NCBI RefSeq assembly: GCF_001310635.1
Contig: NZ_BAXR01000002.1
Span: forward strand, 372,001-436,000
Reading direction: 5' to 3'
Origin: Bacillus sp. JCM 19034
GTDB taxonomy: Bacteria; Bacillota; Bacilli; Bacillales; Bacillaceae_D
Length of the DNA: 64,000 nt
Below the pieces are notes generated by a model. The model was not told the origin of the DNA. It did no database searches and saw only the letters and a list, made by a program, of their open reading frames with translations. Below are positions 42,408 to 53,500 of this stretch, piece after piece. The position numbers and the translations under genes are program-made. Position 1 is the stretch's first letter. Every line of letters starts with the position of its first letter.

Positions 42408-42446
42408 TTTACAAAACCTTTACATACAGCTCATACTCACTTAATA
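42408..42446 (+). promoter_or_regulatory. Pho-box-like PhoP binding array upstream of pstS
   Basis: Four hexamers resembling the Bacillus PhoP consensus TT(A/T/C)ACA repeat every 11 bp: TTTACA (42408), TTTACA (42419), CTCATA (42430), TTAATA (42441). The first two fit best. PhoP-P binds such arrays in front of pst in B. subtilis under phosphate limitation. Confidence 0.75.
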
Positions 42447-42522
42447 ATGCACAACTATACTAGCAAATGTGAGAGGGAAACCTATTACACATTCTCGTTA
42501 AAGAAAAAGGGAGGACAATGAA

Positions 42523-43557
42523 GTGAAAAAACTATTAATGCTTTTAATTATGGCAGCTCTTATGATTGTTGCTGCAGCGTGTGGAGCTGGAGATGAAACA
42601 GATGCTCCTGAGGAAGATACGGGCGGTGCTGAAACAGAAGAGACTACTGATGATGGTTCAGAGGATGAAGGAACTGATGAGGACGCTCAAACAGAAGAAG
42701 CAGCTGATTTAAGCGGAAGTGTGGTTATTGATGGTTCAGGTACAGTTTTCCCATTAATGTCAGTTGTTGCTGAAGATTATATGGTAAATGCTCAGCCAAA
42801 TGTATCAGTTGAAGTAAGTCGTGCGGGAACGAGTGCTGGGTTCCAACGCTTCTTAGCAGAAGACGGAACTGATTTCAACGATGCATCACGTGAAATTAAA
42901 GAAGAAGAATTAGAGCTTGCAGAAGAGTTAGGAATAGAAGTACAAGAGTTCAAGGTTGCGTTAGATGGTTTAACATTTGTTATTCACCCTGATAACGATT
43001 GGGCAACTGAATTAACAGAAGAACAACTTATTAGTATCTTTAAGCATGATGGTGGCGTAACAAAGTGGTCTGATCTTGACCCTAGTTTCCCAGATGATGA
43101 AATTAAACCAATGGGACCAAATGAAAACCACGGAACATATGAATTCTTCTATGAAGTGATCTTAGAAAAAGAAGATTTAGTTGATTCAGTTAATCTTCAA
43201 CAAGAGTATTCTACACTTGTTAATCTAGTATCTGAAGATGTAAACGGAATTGCATTCTTTGGTTTTGGTTACTATGTGAACAATCAAGATCAGGTACAAG
43301 CAGTTAAAGTTGACTTTGGTAATGGCCCAGTTGAGCCAAGCCTAGACACAATTGATGAATCAGGTGATTATGCTCCATTTACACGCCCTGTATTCACTTA
43401 CTTAAATGTTGATATGGCAAAAGAAAAGCCGCAAGTATTAGATTTTGCTCTCTATGCTGTTAGCAAATTCAATGATTTTGCAGGCGAAACTGGTTTTGCA
43501 CCACTTCCAGATGAAGAAATACAATCATATATTGAAATCCTTGAAGGGTTAAAATAA
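42523..43557 (+). CDS. pstS: PstS, phosphate-binding lipoprotein
   Basis: The substrate-binding component of the high-affinity phosphate ABC importer. GTG 42523 follows AAGGGAGG. A lipoprotein signal peptide (KKLLMLLIMAALMIVAAAC) ends at a Cys. It is followed by a very acidic linker (about residues 22-62, mostly Glu, Asp, Thr) before the PBP-II domain with VVIDGSGTVFPLM and SRAGTSAGFQRFL. The length is 344 aa. The acidic linker is typical of haloalkaliphile surface proteins. Confidence 0.95.
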   Translation: MKKLLMLLIMAALMIVAAACGAGDETDAPEEDTGGAETEETTDDGSEDEGTDEDAQTEEAADLSGSVVIDGSGTVFPLMSVVAEDYMVNAQPNVSVEVSRAGTSAGFQRFLAEDGTDFNDASREIKEEELELAEELGIEVQEFKVALDGLTFVIHPDNDWATELTEEQLISIFKHDGGVTKWSDLDPSFPDDEIKPMGPNENHGTYEFFYEVILEKEDLVDSVNLQQEYSTLVNLVSEDVNGIAFFGFGYYVNNQDQVQAVKVDFGNGPVEPSLDTIDESGDYAPFTRPVFTYLNVDMAKEKPQVLDFALYAVSKFNDFAGETGFAPLPDEEIQSYIEILEGLK

Positions 43558-43572
43558 GCAATACGAAGAGGT

Positions 43573-43616
43573 AGCAGAAGATGAGGGATTACTACTCTCA
43601 TCTTCTCTGTTTTTTA
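43573..43616 (+). terminator. Hairpin between pstS and pstC, probable partial terminator
   Basis: GCAGAAGATGAG pairs with CTCATCTTCTCTG and is followed by TTTTTT. Partial termination here would make PstS more abundant than the membrane components, as in many pst operons. Confidence 0.8.
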
Positions 43617-43662
43617 AAGCAAGTAGTTTTATAAGGAACTGGGTGAAAGGGGAAATCCTAAA

Positions 43663-44607
43663 GTGGAAATGAAAATGGGGAAGGCTGTCAATGTTCAACA
43701 ATTAATAGCTGAAAAGAAAAGTTCTAGGAGTTTTTTAAGTGTTTTTGAAAAACTTATTCCAAAACTATTATTACTCATTGCAACAATTTCGATCTTAACA
43801 ACAATTGGTATTATATTTACACTACTAACCGAAACTTTTGAATTTTTCCGTAGAGTTCCACTAATTGATTTCTTTACAGGTACTGTATTACGACCATTGA
43901 GTCAAGAACCTCAATTCGGTGTACTACCTTTAATCATGGGTACGTTATTGTCTTCTGTCATTGCAATGCTTGTTGCGATTCCAATTGGATTAATGACAGC
44001 TGTTTTTTTAAGCGAATATGCATCAGATAAAGTAAGAAGAATTTTAAAACCAATGCTTGAAGTGTTAGCAGGTATTCCAACGATTGTTTATGGATTCTTC
44101 GCTTTCACGTTTGTAACACCTCTATTACGTTCATTTATACCTGGTTTAGAGTTGACGAATATATTAAGTCCAGGTATTGTAATGGGAATTATGATTATCC
44201 CAATGGTAGCTTCCTTATCCGAAGATGCAATGAGTTCAGTACCGAATTCAATGCGAGAAGGAGCACTTGCATTAGGGGCGACTAAGTTAGAAGTAACAGG
44301 TCGAGTCATTATTCCGGCTGCAACATCTGGTATTATTGCATCCTTTGTTTTGGGTATTTCTCGTGCAATTGGTGAAACGATGATTGTAACAATTGCGAGT
44401 GGAAGCTCAAAGAATTTTACTTTTGATATTACCCAATCTATGCAGACAATGACTGCATACATTGTTGAAGTCTCCAGTGGAGATGCCCCTGCTGGTTCGA
44501 CGATATATTATAGTCTATATGCGGTGGCGATGACATTGTTTGTGTTTACATTAGTAATGAATTTGCTAGCGCAATATATTTCTCGTAGGTATAGGGAGGA
44601 ATATTAA
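43663..44607 (+). CDS. pstC: PstC, phosphate ABC transporter permease
   Basis: The 314-aa permease has about six membrane segments after a cytoplasmic head. The ABC-coupling EAA-like loop is EGALALGATKLEVTGRVIIP. LSEYASDKVRRILKPMLEVLAGIPTIVYG is the PstC signature region (segment cited only by position, residues about 116-143). The GTG at 43663 follows GAAAGGGGA. pstA begins 2 bp after the stop. Confidence 0.95.
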   Translation: MEMKMGKAVNVQQLIAEKKSSRSFLSVFEKLIPKLLLLIATISILTTIGIIFTLLTETFEFFRRVPLIDFFTGTVLRPLSQEPQFGVLPLIMGTLLSSVIAMLVAIPIGLMTAVFLSEYASDKVRRILKPMLEVLAGIPTIVYGFFAFTFVTPLLRSFIPGLELTNILSPGIVMGIMIIPMVASLSEDAMSSVPNSMREGALALGATKLEVTGRVIIPAATSGIIASFVLGISRAIGETMIVTIASGSSKNFTFDITQSMQTMTAYIVEVSSGDAPAGSTIYYSLYAVAMTLFVFTLVMNLLAQYISRRYREEY

Positions 44608-44609
44608 TC

Positions 44610-45493
44610 ATGAAATACATTGATCATGTACAAGTTGCAAAACGAATGAATTCACGGCTACTTTTTAATAAAATTTGTAAAATTACTTTTTTCCTATCGA
44701 CATTATTTGGTCTAGCTGTGCTAGCAGTACTTATTGCAAGAGTTGTTTCTGAAAGTATCGGATGGATTGATTTGAATTTTTTAACAGGAAGATTATCTAA
44801 TAACGCTGATAATGCTGGTATTATGGGAGCAGTTCTAGGAACGTTATGGCTCATGCTAATAGTAGGACCCGTAACATTGTTTTTAGGGTTGGTACGGCAA
44901 TTTATTTAGAATGTTATGCAAAAAGAGGGAAATTTCATTCATTTATTCAGACGAATATTTCCAATTTAGCTGGAGTTCCTTCCATCGTATTCGGAATTTT
45001 AGGTTTAACAATATTTGTCCGATTGTTAGGTCTTGGAAATGTTATATTAGCTGGTGGTTTAACGATGTCATTGCTCGTTTTGCCAATTATCGTTGTTGCT
45101 AGTCAAGAGGCAATTAGAGCTGTACCTGGATTCTTAAGTGAGGCTTCTTATGGAATGGGAGCAACAAAATGGCAAACAATTAAAAATGTTATTTTACCAG
45201 TTGCTATACCTGGTATTTTAACTGGGGCAATCCTTTCGTTGTCACGTGCTATTGGAGAAACTGCACCACTTGTTGTTATTGGTATTCCAGCTTTATTAAT
45301 TCCATTTCCTGGTGGTATTATGGATCGTTTTACCGTATTACCGATGCAGATTTATTATTGGACGATTGATGCTGCGTTAGTGGCGGAATATGCGAATTTG
45401 GCAGCAGCGACAATTGTTGTTTTACTATTAGTACTCTTTTTAATGAATTCGGCTGCTATCATCATTCGAAATAAATATCAAAAAAGATATTAA
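44610..45493 (+). CDS. pstA: PstA, phosphate ABC transporter permease, with one one-base loss
   Basis: Second permease of the complex. One G is missing in GGG at 44886-44888; adding it reads [20 protein letters not shown] and gives about 294 aa. The coupling loop is [35 protein letters not shown] is the conserved motif shared with PstC. About six membrane segments are seen. Confidence 0.94.
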
Positions 45494-45512
45494 TTTAAGG
45501 AGGTTGTATGAT

Positions 45513-46346
45513 ATGGTACTTGCATCAGCAAAGCAAAATCAAGTGGTGAATAATGTAGAGGGCGGGCAGGAAAAGAAAGTAAATACAGATAAATCTGTTG
45601 TGTATGATACAAAATCATTAAATTTATGGTACGGAAAAGATCATGCACTTAAAAATATTAATTTATCTATACATGAACAAGAAGTCACAGCAATTATTGG
45701 GCCTTCTGGCTGTGGAAAATCAACGTATATAAAAACATTAAACCGTATGGTAGAGTTAATTCCAATTGTAAAAATCTCCGGTGATATTATGTATCGCGGT
45801 AAAAGCATTCTTGATAAATCCTATAAAGTAGAAGACTTAAGAACTCGTGTAGGAATGGTATTTCAAAAGCCAAATCCTTTCCCTAAATCAATTTATGATA
45901 ATATCGCATATGGGCCACGTATTCATGGAATACGTAACAAAAAAGTATTAGATGAAATTGTGGAGAAAAGCTTAAAAGGTGCATATATTTGGGATGAAGT
46001 GAAGGATCGTTTACAAGAAAATGCTTACGGATTATCGGGTGGTCAACAGCAGCGTTTATGTATCGCTAGATGTTTAGCAATTGAACCGGATGTCATTTTA
46101 ATGGATGAACCAACTTCTGCACTTGATCCGAAGTCTACGTTAAAAGTTGAAGAGCTCATTCAAGAATTAAAAGAATCATATTCAATTATTATTGTAACTC
46201 ATAACATGCAGCAGGCTGCACGTATTTCTGATAAAACAGCATTCTTTTTAAATGGAGAAGTTGTTGAATTTGATAAAACAGATCATATTTTTTCAAACCC
46301 TAGCGATTCACGTACGGAAGACTATATTACAGGTCGTTTTGGATAA
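45513..46346 (+). CDS. pstB: PstB, phosphate ABC transporter ATPase
   Basis: Walker [14 protein letters not shown]-loop [18 protein letters not shown] signature [16 protein letters not shown], Walker [14 protein letters not shown] and the switch His in [11 protein letters not shown] are all intact. ATG 45513 follows AAGGAGG by 9 bp. The 277-aa protein has a 30-residue leader before the ABC domain. Confidence 0.97.
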   Translation: MVLASAKQNQVVNNVEGGQEKKVNTDKSVVYDTKSLNLWYGKDHALKNINLSIHEQEVTAIIGPSGCGKSTYIKTLNRMVELIPIVKISGDIMYRGKSILDKSYKVEDLRTRVGMVFQKPNPFPKSIYDNIAYGPRIHGIRNKKVLDEIVEKSLKGAYIWDEVKDRLQENAYGLSGGQQQRLCIARCLAIEPDVILMDEPTSALDPKSTLKVEELIQELKESYSIIIVTHNMQQAARISDKTAFFLNGEVVEFDKTDHIFSNPSDSRTEDYITGRFG

Positions 46347-46360
46347 AGAGAGGTTAGTAT

Positions 46361-47008
46361 ATGTCAATCCGATCACAATTTGATAGCCAGCTTGATATTA
46401 TAAAAGAGAATGTACTTGAAATGGGTAATGAAGTTGGCTTAGTGTTAAAAGAAGCTATGAAAGCATTTGATCTAGCAGATTATGCTCAAATGGAGAAAAT
46501 CATTAATGGTGATGAGAAAATAAATCAACTAGAGCTAAGTATGCATGATCAAATCATTTTGCTAATTTCAAAACAACAGCCCGTTGCTACAGATTTACGT
46601 AAATTAGTGGTAGCTTTAAAAATTTCTAGCGACCTTGAACGTGTAGCTGATTTAGCAGTGGATATGTCTAAACAATCAAAACGAATAACTCATAAGACTC
46701 CTTTTCATCCTCTCATTATTCAAATGGGTGAAAAAGCACAGGAGATGTTGCGAGTCTCTTTGGATTCATATAAGCAAACAAATGTACTTACTGCACAAAA
46801 AATTGCTCATATGGATGATAAAGTAGATCAAATGTACGGACAGTTTATTCGTACCTTGTTTTCAAACGAAGATGAGACGATTGAAATTAACCAAATTACT
46901 CAACTAGCTTTTATTGGACGCTTTATTGAACGAATTGCCGATTATGCTACAAATATTGCTGAATGGGTTATATATGAAGTGAATGGTAAGCACTTTGATT
47001 TAAACTAA
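46361..47008 (+). CDS. phoU: PhoU, phosphate uptake regulator
   Basis: A helical-bundle metal-binding protein that damps Pst transport and Pho signalling. It is 215 aa with two PhoU repeats; the conserved KISSDLERVADLAVDMSK and FIGRFIERIADYATNIAEW metal-cluster motifs are present. It is last in the pst operon, followed by a terminator. B. subtilis lacks a phoU in its pst operon, so this arrangement is closer to other Bacillaceae. Confidence 0.95.
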   Translation: MSIRSQFDSQLDIIKENVLEMGNEVGLVLKEAMKAFDLADYAQMEKIINGDEKINQLELSMHDQIILLISKQQPVATDLRKLVVALKISSDLERVADLAVDMSKQSKRITHKTPFHPLIIQMGEKAQEMLRVSLDSYKQTNVLTAQKIAHMDDKVDQMYGQFIRTLFSNEDETIEINQITQLAFIGRFIERIADYATNIAEWVIYEVNGKHFDLN

Positions 47009-47016
47009 TGATAGCT

Positions 47017-47054
47017 TAATCCGTATGAGATTTGAAACTCAAACGGATTTTTTC
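47017..47054 (+). terminator. Rho-independent terminator of the pst operon
   Basis: AATCCGT...TGAG pairs with CTCAAACGGATT and is followed by TTTTTT. Confidence 0.85.
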
Positions 47055-47188
47055 TTATATTAAGATCTTTAAAATAGAATACATGACACAATTCATAAAT
47101 CTGTAATAAAAATGTATCGTTTGAATTTGTGAAACAGCACCGAGTCGATTATACTTAAGGAAAGAGTATATGAAAGGAGGAGAAATGG

Positions 47189-47563
47189 ATGTCACAATCA
47201 TTGATTAATATATTTTATGAGGCACATCGTGGATCGTGGGCGATTTTACTTATTTTGTTCGTTGTTGCTTTTCTTCTTTATAAGCTGCGTAAGGATATAG
47301 GTGCGAAAATCGTACATATGATTACAAGACTATTTTATATTATCATGCTTGTATCTGGAATTGGTACGTTAATTGGCTACCAATTCCCAGTGGTTCTGAT
47401 TGTAAAAGGAATATTAGCACTTATCCTTATTTATGTTATGGAAATGATCTTAGTGAGAACGAAGAAAAATACTCTCCAACAACAGGCTGGGATCTATTTG
47501 GGTGCATTTGCTCTAATTACAATTATTGTCGTCTTAATGGGATTTGGCGTTATTCGTTTCTAG
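47189..47563 (+). CDS. YisL-family (DUF1516) membrane protein
   Basis: A 124-aa protein with four hydrophobic segments beginning with an amphipathic head containing AHRGSW. IGAKIVHMITRLFYIIMLVSGIG matches the B. subtilis YisL pattern by memory. Function unknown. ATG follows GAAAGGAGG. It is a single-gene unit with its own terminator. Confidence 0.75.
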   Translation: MSQSLINIFYEAHRGSWAILLILFVVAFLLYKLRKDIGAKIVHMITRLFYIIMLVSGIGTLIGYQFPVVLIVKGILALILIYVMEMILVRTKKNTLQQQAGIYLGAFALITIIVVLMGFGVIRF

Positions 47564-47581
47564 TTACAATATTACATGTTA

Positions 47582-47631
47582 TAAGGTGCTTCATAAGGTG
47601 ATCAGCCTTTTGAGGTGCCTCTTTTTTGTTT
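47582..47631 (+). terminator. Rho-independent terminator
   Basis: AAGGTGCTTCATAAGGTGA pairs imperfectly with TCAGCCTTTTGAGGTGCCT and is followed by CTTTTTT. Confidence 0.75.
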
Positions 47632-47680
47632 GAAGTGGTAAACTAGTAGAAGGAATTTAATTGGAGGGAGTGATTTACTA

Positions 47681-50551
47681 ATGGGTGAGCAAATTATTGT
47701 AGGTACAGCATTACAAGATGTAGCGAGTCAAATTAGATTAGAAAAAGCTTATAAACGTCAGCAAAAAGAGAATAAACCCGCTTTCTATCTACTACCTTCA
47801 TATACATGGATGAAAAAAGCGAGGGAAGTACAACCGGGGTTAATGATTTGTACATTTGATGATTTAGCAACTTACATTCTTGAACAAACAAATTGTACGT
47901 ATTTACCATTGACGGAACAGGAACGAACTCTTTTTTTTCAGCAATTTGTTAAACATGAACGATCATTTGAACAGGAGTGGAATTTAGCAAAAGCAAGAGC
48001 ATACGCCGATACGTATGGACAAATAAAGCGTTTAGGACTTTCTTTAGATAGGGTAACCGGCTCGTTAAAAACGCTAATTCCGTTGTTTAAGAAGTATGAA
48101 CAAGAAATTGTACAAAATAAACAGATGCTTGACCCAGAAAATCAGATATTACATGCAATTGAACGATTAAAGAATATAAAGGAGATTCATTTATCAGTTG
48201 TAGTGATTGACGGCTTTTTTGACTTTAGCCCATTGCAATCTCTACTTATTGAAGCGTTATGTCGATTAGGAGTAAGGATTGAAATCATTCTCCCTTATGA
48301 GAAGTCGTTTGAGATTGTTGAGCAGACAGTTGCTGAACTCGTAGAAATAGGCTTTGATAATCATTTGAACAGGTGTGAACGGAACGTTGCAGATAGTGAT
48401 AAATTAGTTGTCTCCGCAACAACTGCTGAGGAGCAGTGGCGAGGTCTAATGGAAGAGATTAGTCATTGTGATGCACTTGAAGAAATCGGAATAGTAATCG
48501 TCGATGAACAGGAAGATATACAAGAATTACAACGTTACGCTGAAATGTATTCTATTCCATTGCAAATCGCCAAAAAACGTTCACTATCAACTACGGCGAT
48601 TTTCTCCTTCGTAAAGATGGCAATTGAAGCTGAAATAACATTCACAAAGTGGGATAAGCTTCCTAAAGTAGAACAAATATTAAAACTATATCATGTGAGC
48701 GGATTAGCATATTCGAAACAAAAGCAACAATTTATTAAGGATGGAGATTGGACTGAGGAAAAGTATGAGCTACTGTATGATAAATTGAATGAGTTAAGAT
48801 GGCCTACTGAAGGATTGTTTACAGAGTATTTGTCAAGGTTATTAAGCTGGTTAAGAGAATTACCACTTATGGACTATTGGATGGGGAAATTAAAAGGAAA
48901 TGAATCACCTACTATTCTAAAAAAGATAGCCGATGAATACAAAGCATTAGATTTAATCGAACGGAAAGTAGAGGCCGAGTTGGCAGAGCTAGTTGAAAAA
49001 GAAATTGATGTTAGCGTAACTCATGACCTGTTTGTTGAATGGTTCCGTGAGTTAGGTTTAATAACAACGATTTTTAAAGAACGAGCTCAAAATAAGGGAG
49101 TTGCTGTTCATACGTGGCGTGACGTCCGTTCATTTTCAGGGAAACGTTTATATGTTGTTGGGATGAATGAAGGTAGTTTCCCAGCTCGACATCGTTTAAG
49201 TGGCTATGTGACTGAACGTGATTTAATGGACCTTAGTATTCGATATAGCCCGCCAACACAGAAGCATTTTCAATTGAAGCAAGATGCATATTTTGAACAG
49301 CTTGATTACCTTGGAATTGATCAAATTGTTTTTACGTATGTAAAAGGTGTTGATCCAGAACATCCACATCATCCTTCACCATATATTGTAGATTATGATA
49401 TTGAAAAGGAATGGACGTGGCTCGGGCGGATGCAAAAAGATGTCAGTGTAACAGAGCAATCGTACATCGACATGATTGCAGTGAAAATCGGTGAAGGATA
49501 CAAAGTCGAGCCAATACCGAGTACATTATCGGACATTAAAAAGCATCAATTACGATTAACAGATGCTAAAGAACGGCTTTCAGTGGAATATGCCACTAGG
49601 AGAAAAAAACATATTGTAGCTGTGACAGAACTAGAAAGTTATGCACGGTGCTCATTTCGGTATGCGCTTGACCGTGAATTAAAGGTTGGTGAATTAAAGG
49701 AGAAACAATCAGACGTATCTCCGCTTACTATTGGTCAAATCGTTCATAGTTTGATAGAAGGTGTATATAAAGATTGTCAGTTAATCAACCGAGAGTTTGG
49801 TTCCGTTTCAGAAAAAGAACTGCAACATGTTCCGATTCGACTACGTGAACGGTTTGAGGAAAAGTGGTTAGAGGTTGAGAAAGAGAACGTTGAGTTGTCA
49901 CGGTTTCATTTAGTATTAAAAAAGGAACAGTGGCAGCAACGCTTAAGTAGATGGTGGCAAGCTGAATTAAAACACTTTTGGCATAATAATGCTTTAGCGA
50001 GTATGAAGATAGTTGCTTTTGAACACCCAATACGATTTGAACTACCTTTATCTGAAGAGGAATCAATTATTTTAGTAGGTAAAGTTGATCGGGTAGACCG
50101 AAAAGAAGACTCTATAGTGATTTATGATTATAAAACAGGTTTAGCATCAATAAAAATGGACGAGGTACAGTCCGGATTAAAGCTACAATTACCATTATAT
50201 GCTTATGCTCTTCGTGAACAGTATGAACGAAATGAAAAGAAAAAAATCTTCGTAGATGGAGCATCATATATTTCGTTAAAGGAGCCAGATAAACGCTCAA
50301 ACAATGGGATTTGGCGTGTGGATCTAGTTGGCAAGGATTCTCCCTATCATGTAAGTTCATTTTGCAAAAATAAAGAAGAGGAATTTGGCACGAGAGCGTT
50401 TTTAGATAAATATCAAATTACGGAGCAGGTTGCGACATTGTGGGAGGGGATGTCTCAGTTCTATGACGTCGCCCCGCAAGAGTGTTCGTCATTTTGCCCG
50501 TATATAAGTATTTGCCGTGCGACACCTGAACAAAGGCAAGGGAAACAATGA
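47681..50551 (+). CDS. Divergent AddB-like nuclease subunit
   Basis: A 956-aa protein, clearly shorter than B. subtilis AddB (1,166 aa). The N-terminus (GEQIIVGTALQDVASQIR) lacks the GxxGxGKT Walker A of canonical AddB. A helicase-like inactive core follows, with RLYVVGMNEGSFPARHR resembling AddB motif V. The C-terminal RecB-type nuclease is complete: LTIGQIVHSLIEGVY, GKVDRVDRKEDSIVIYDYKT and LQLPLYAYAL. The four cysteines of the AddB Fe-S staple are in place (YARCSFRYAL, then CSSFCPYISIC). It is followed 13 bp later by the AddA-like gene. ATG follows TGGAGGGAG. Confidence 0.82.
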   Translation: MGEQIIVGTALQDVASQIRLEKAYKRQQKENKPAFYLLPSYTWMKKAREVQPGLMICTFDDLATYILEQTNCTYLPLTEQERTLFFQQFVKHERSFEQEWNLAKARAYADTYGQIKRLGLSLDRVTGSLKTLIPLFKKYEQEIVQNKQMLDPENQILHAIERLKNIKEIHLSVVVIDGFFDFSPLQSLLIEALCRLGVRIEIILPYEKSFEIVEQTVAELVEIGFDNHLNRCERNVADSDKLVVSATTAEEQWRGLMEEISHCDALEEIGIVIVDEQEDIQELQRYAEMYSIPLQIAKKRSLSTTAIFSFVKMAIEAEITFTKWDKLPKVEQILKLYHVSGLAYSKQKQQFIKDGDWTEEKYELLYDKLNELRWPTEGLFTEYLSRLLSWLRELPLMDYWMGKLKGNESPTILKKIADEYKALDLIERKVEAELAELVEKEIDVSVTHDLFVEWFRELGLITTIFKERAQNKGVAVHTWRDVRSFSGKRLYVVGMNEGSFPARHRLSGYVTERDLMDLSIRYSPPTQKHFQLKQDAYFEQLDYLGIDQIVFTYVKGVDPEHPHHPSPYIVDYDIEKEWTWLGRMQKDVSVTEQSYIDMIAVKIGEGYKVEPIPSTLSDIKKHQLRLTDAKERLSVEYATRRKKHIVAVTELESYARCSFRYALDRELKVGELKEKQSDVSPLTIGQIVHSLIEGVYKDCQLINREFGSVSEKELQHVPIRLRERFEEKWLEVEKENVELSRFHLVLKKEQWQQRLSRWWQAELKHFWHNNALASMKIVAFEHPIRFELPLSEEESIILVGKVDRVDRKEDSIVIYDYKTGLASIKMDEVQSGLKLQLPLYAYALREQYERNEKKKIFVDGASYISLKEPDKRSNNGIWRVDLVGKDSPYHVSSFCKNKEEEFGTRAFLDKYQITEQVATLWEGMSQFYDVAPQECSSFCPYISICRATPEQRQGKQ

Positions 50552-50564
50552 GAGGAGATGAACA

Positions 50565-53500
50565 ATGGAGTTCAATACGGTTCAAAGACAGGCAATTTTT
50601 AGTAATCAATCATTATTATTAGTTTCTGCAGGTGCCGGTTCAGGAAAAACACGTGTTTTAACCGAACGTTTTGTTTATTTATGTGAAGTTCGTTACAATG
50701 ACCCTGAAAATCCATTAGGAGCTTCTGTTGATGAAATTGTTGCAATTACATTTACTGAAAAAGCAGCCCGTGAAATGAAAGATCGTATTAGGAAAAGGAT
50801 GAAAGAGAAGGAAAATCATGCTGCTACAGAGGGAGAAGCGTTGTTTTGGAAAGAGCAGCAAACACTACTTGAGCGTGCTTTTATTTCAACTTTTCATAGT
50901 TTTTGTCAAAGGTTATTATCACAATACGCCCTACATGCAGATTTACCTCCGCGTACGAGAGTACTCGATGATCTCGAATCAACTGTTAAAAAGAGAGAAA
51001 TCTTAAATCAAATGTTTGAAGAAAAAGAGCTATTCCAACGTGCTTATTCATTATTTTCTATCATGAGTGAGCAACAACTGATGGAAACGATCGAACAGCT
51101 ACATGGCGAAATTGTAGAATTAACGGTTGGAGAAGAAGCGATTAACCAACTTGAAGTAGACAAAATGTTACATGTTCAAATGGAAGCAAAACGAATGGAA
51201 CAAAATGTTATTCTCCAGTCATTTCATAAAGAGGCATTAGCTGCATCGAAGCATTTCCGAGTAGTAACGAGGTATCTAGTACAATAAAGAAGCATTTACT
51301 AGCAATTCAAGAGATATTTACCGGGATATCTCCCGAAGATCCTAATAATTATATGGATGCTGCAATGAAGGCTATGCCTAAACGGACGAATAAGTCATGG
51401 GAAGAACAGGCACCCTCTTTATACGAGTTGTACGAAAAGCATTGGAAACCACTTAAAGAGGATTGGAAAAAAATAGGAGGTCCGACTCGGGTTAATACGG
51501 AAGCAACTGTTTTGTTAGAAGCGATTGTATCGCTTATTAAAGAATTCAATCATCGCTATCAGCTTGAAAAGCAGCGGGCTACTTTACTCGATTTTAATGA
51601 TCTTCAACAAAAAGCAGTTAGCTTGTTAAATAAACCATCTATTCAAAGGTATTGCAAAGAGCAGTTTCGCCATATGATGGTAGATGAATTTCAAGATACA
51701 AATCGCCTGCAGCTAGAGGTATTGGAAAAAATTGATCCGTATTATCAATTTATTGTTGGAGATCAAAAGCAATCTATTTATCGTTTCCGCGGAGCTAATG
51801 TTCGCTTAATGAATGAAATGGAGGAAAAAGCGAAGAATGAGGAAGATGCTGAAGCATTGTTAATGAATGAAAACTATCGAACTCTTTCTCCAGTCATTGA
51901 TGCGATTAATGAATTATTTGCAACTGTTATGGTGAAAGAAAGAACAGAAGACTTTCAAACTGTTTATACCCCGTTGATTGGTCATCGTCATTTAGATCAG
52001 GATATTGAACAAAAACGAGTAGAGCTTATGATTATGTCTGAAGAAGACTTAGAAAAGGAAAGCCAATTTGACCAATTAGCTAATCGAATGGTTGCAATGG
52101 TGGAAGATAAACAAATTTTAGTTGAAGATAAAAGCTGGCGTGCTCCTACATGGGGAGATATGGCAATATTGATTCCTTCGAGAACGAATTTACTATCACT
52201 GGAACAATCGTTAACAAAAAAGAATATTCCTTATGTCATTAATGGTGGAGTTGGTTTTTTTGAACGCCAGGAAGTGATTGATTTTGTAACGATGATTCGT
52301 TGGTTAACGCGACCGTTTGAAGAAATCCATTTGTTGGCCGTGCTACGTAGTCCTTTAAATGGTCTAAGTGTAGAAGACTTCTTTCAAATTGAGGAAACTT
52401 TGGATGATGGACAAGCTCTATTTGAAATAGTATATGAATACTCAGATAAATGGATGTTTCTTTCAAATGAAGTTCAAAAAGTCTTTGAGCGAATACAAAG
52501 CTGGCTTAATAGATGGGTCCCATTAACTGAAGTGAACGGTTTGGAAGATTCTTTAATGGAAGTATTTGTTGATACAGGGTTACGTGCATCTTTATTACTA
52601 CAAGAGCATGGTTTGCAAAAGGTGAAAAATGTTGAAAAAGTGATTCGTTGGATGGTCGAACGTCAAGAAGGAAATTTAGAAGTGATTTTAGCTGAATTAG
52701 ATGTACGTATTGAACTCAGTGAAAAAGAAGGCGATTCAGAGATTGAACGTGTACAAGGTGATGTTGTACAAATAATGACTGTCCATGCTTCAAAGGGTTT
52801 AGAATTTCCGATCGTTTTTTTGCCACAATTAGAACGAGCGTTACGAAAAGACAGCGGAAGGGTACGGTTTCATCCACAGTTTGGATTTGTATTAAATGTC
52901 AAAAAAGAGCATGATAACCTCGATGAAAAGTCAGAGATTATCGATACGCCAGGGTACGAATTGGTTAAATCAATAGCAGATGCAGAGGCTCTTGAGGAGT
53001 CGAAGCGTTTGCTATATGTAGCGATGACACGTGCCCGTGATTATTTATACTTAATTGGTAATGAGTCTACAGGCAATCGAACATGGTTGTCTTTTTTAAA
53101 AAGTGCATTGGAGAAACATCAATTGCAACGATATATCATTGAATCTCAAAAATACGATGAGAGGAATTGGCAAAGAGAGAATACGAGATCGTATTCATTA
53201 CCACGTATAGAGAAAAGAAATACACAGAACTTTTCTTTGACTGTTTCTGAAATTATGATGTTTATGCATGATCCAGATATGTATTATCAACGATTTGTTC
53301 TTGGTATTCCTATCGAAAGTGAGCACGATCATGGCAGTCAAAGCCAGAATATAAGGGGTATAACCCTACTTTACTTGGTACTTTAGTACACCGTGCATGC
53401 GAACTCCGCGATCATGGCATATCAGCGAAACATGCAATCGATGCTGCTCTTAAAGAGGTAGACAGTGAAGAAATAATGATTTATAAAAAGGGAATGGAAC

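Noticed and set aside
42600-42710. Repeat array in the acidic segment of pstS
   Set aside because: It is a low-complexity Glu/Asp/Thr linker following the lipoprotein Cys, common in alkaliphile surface proteins; not a DNA repeat.
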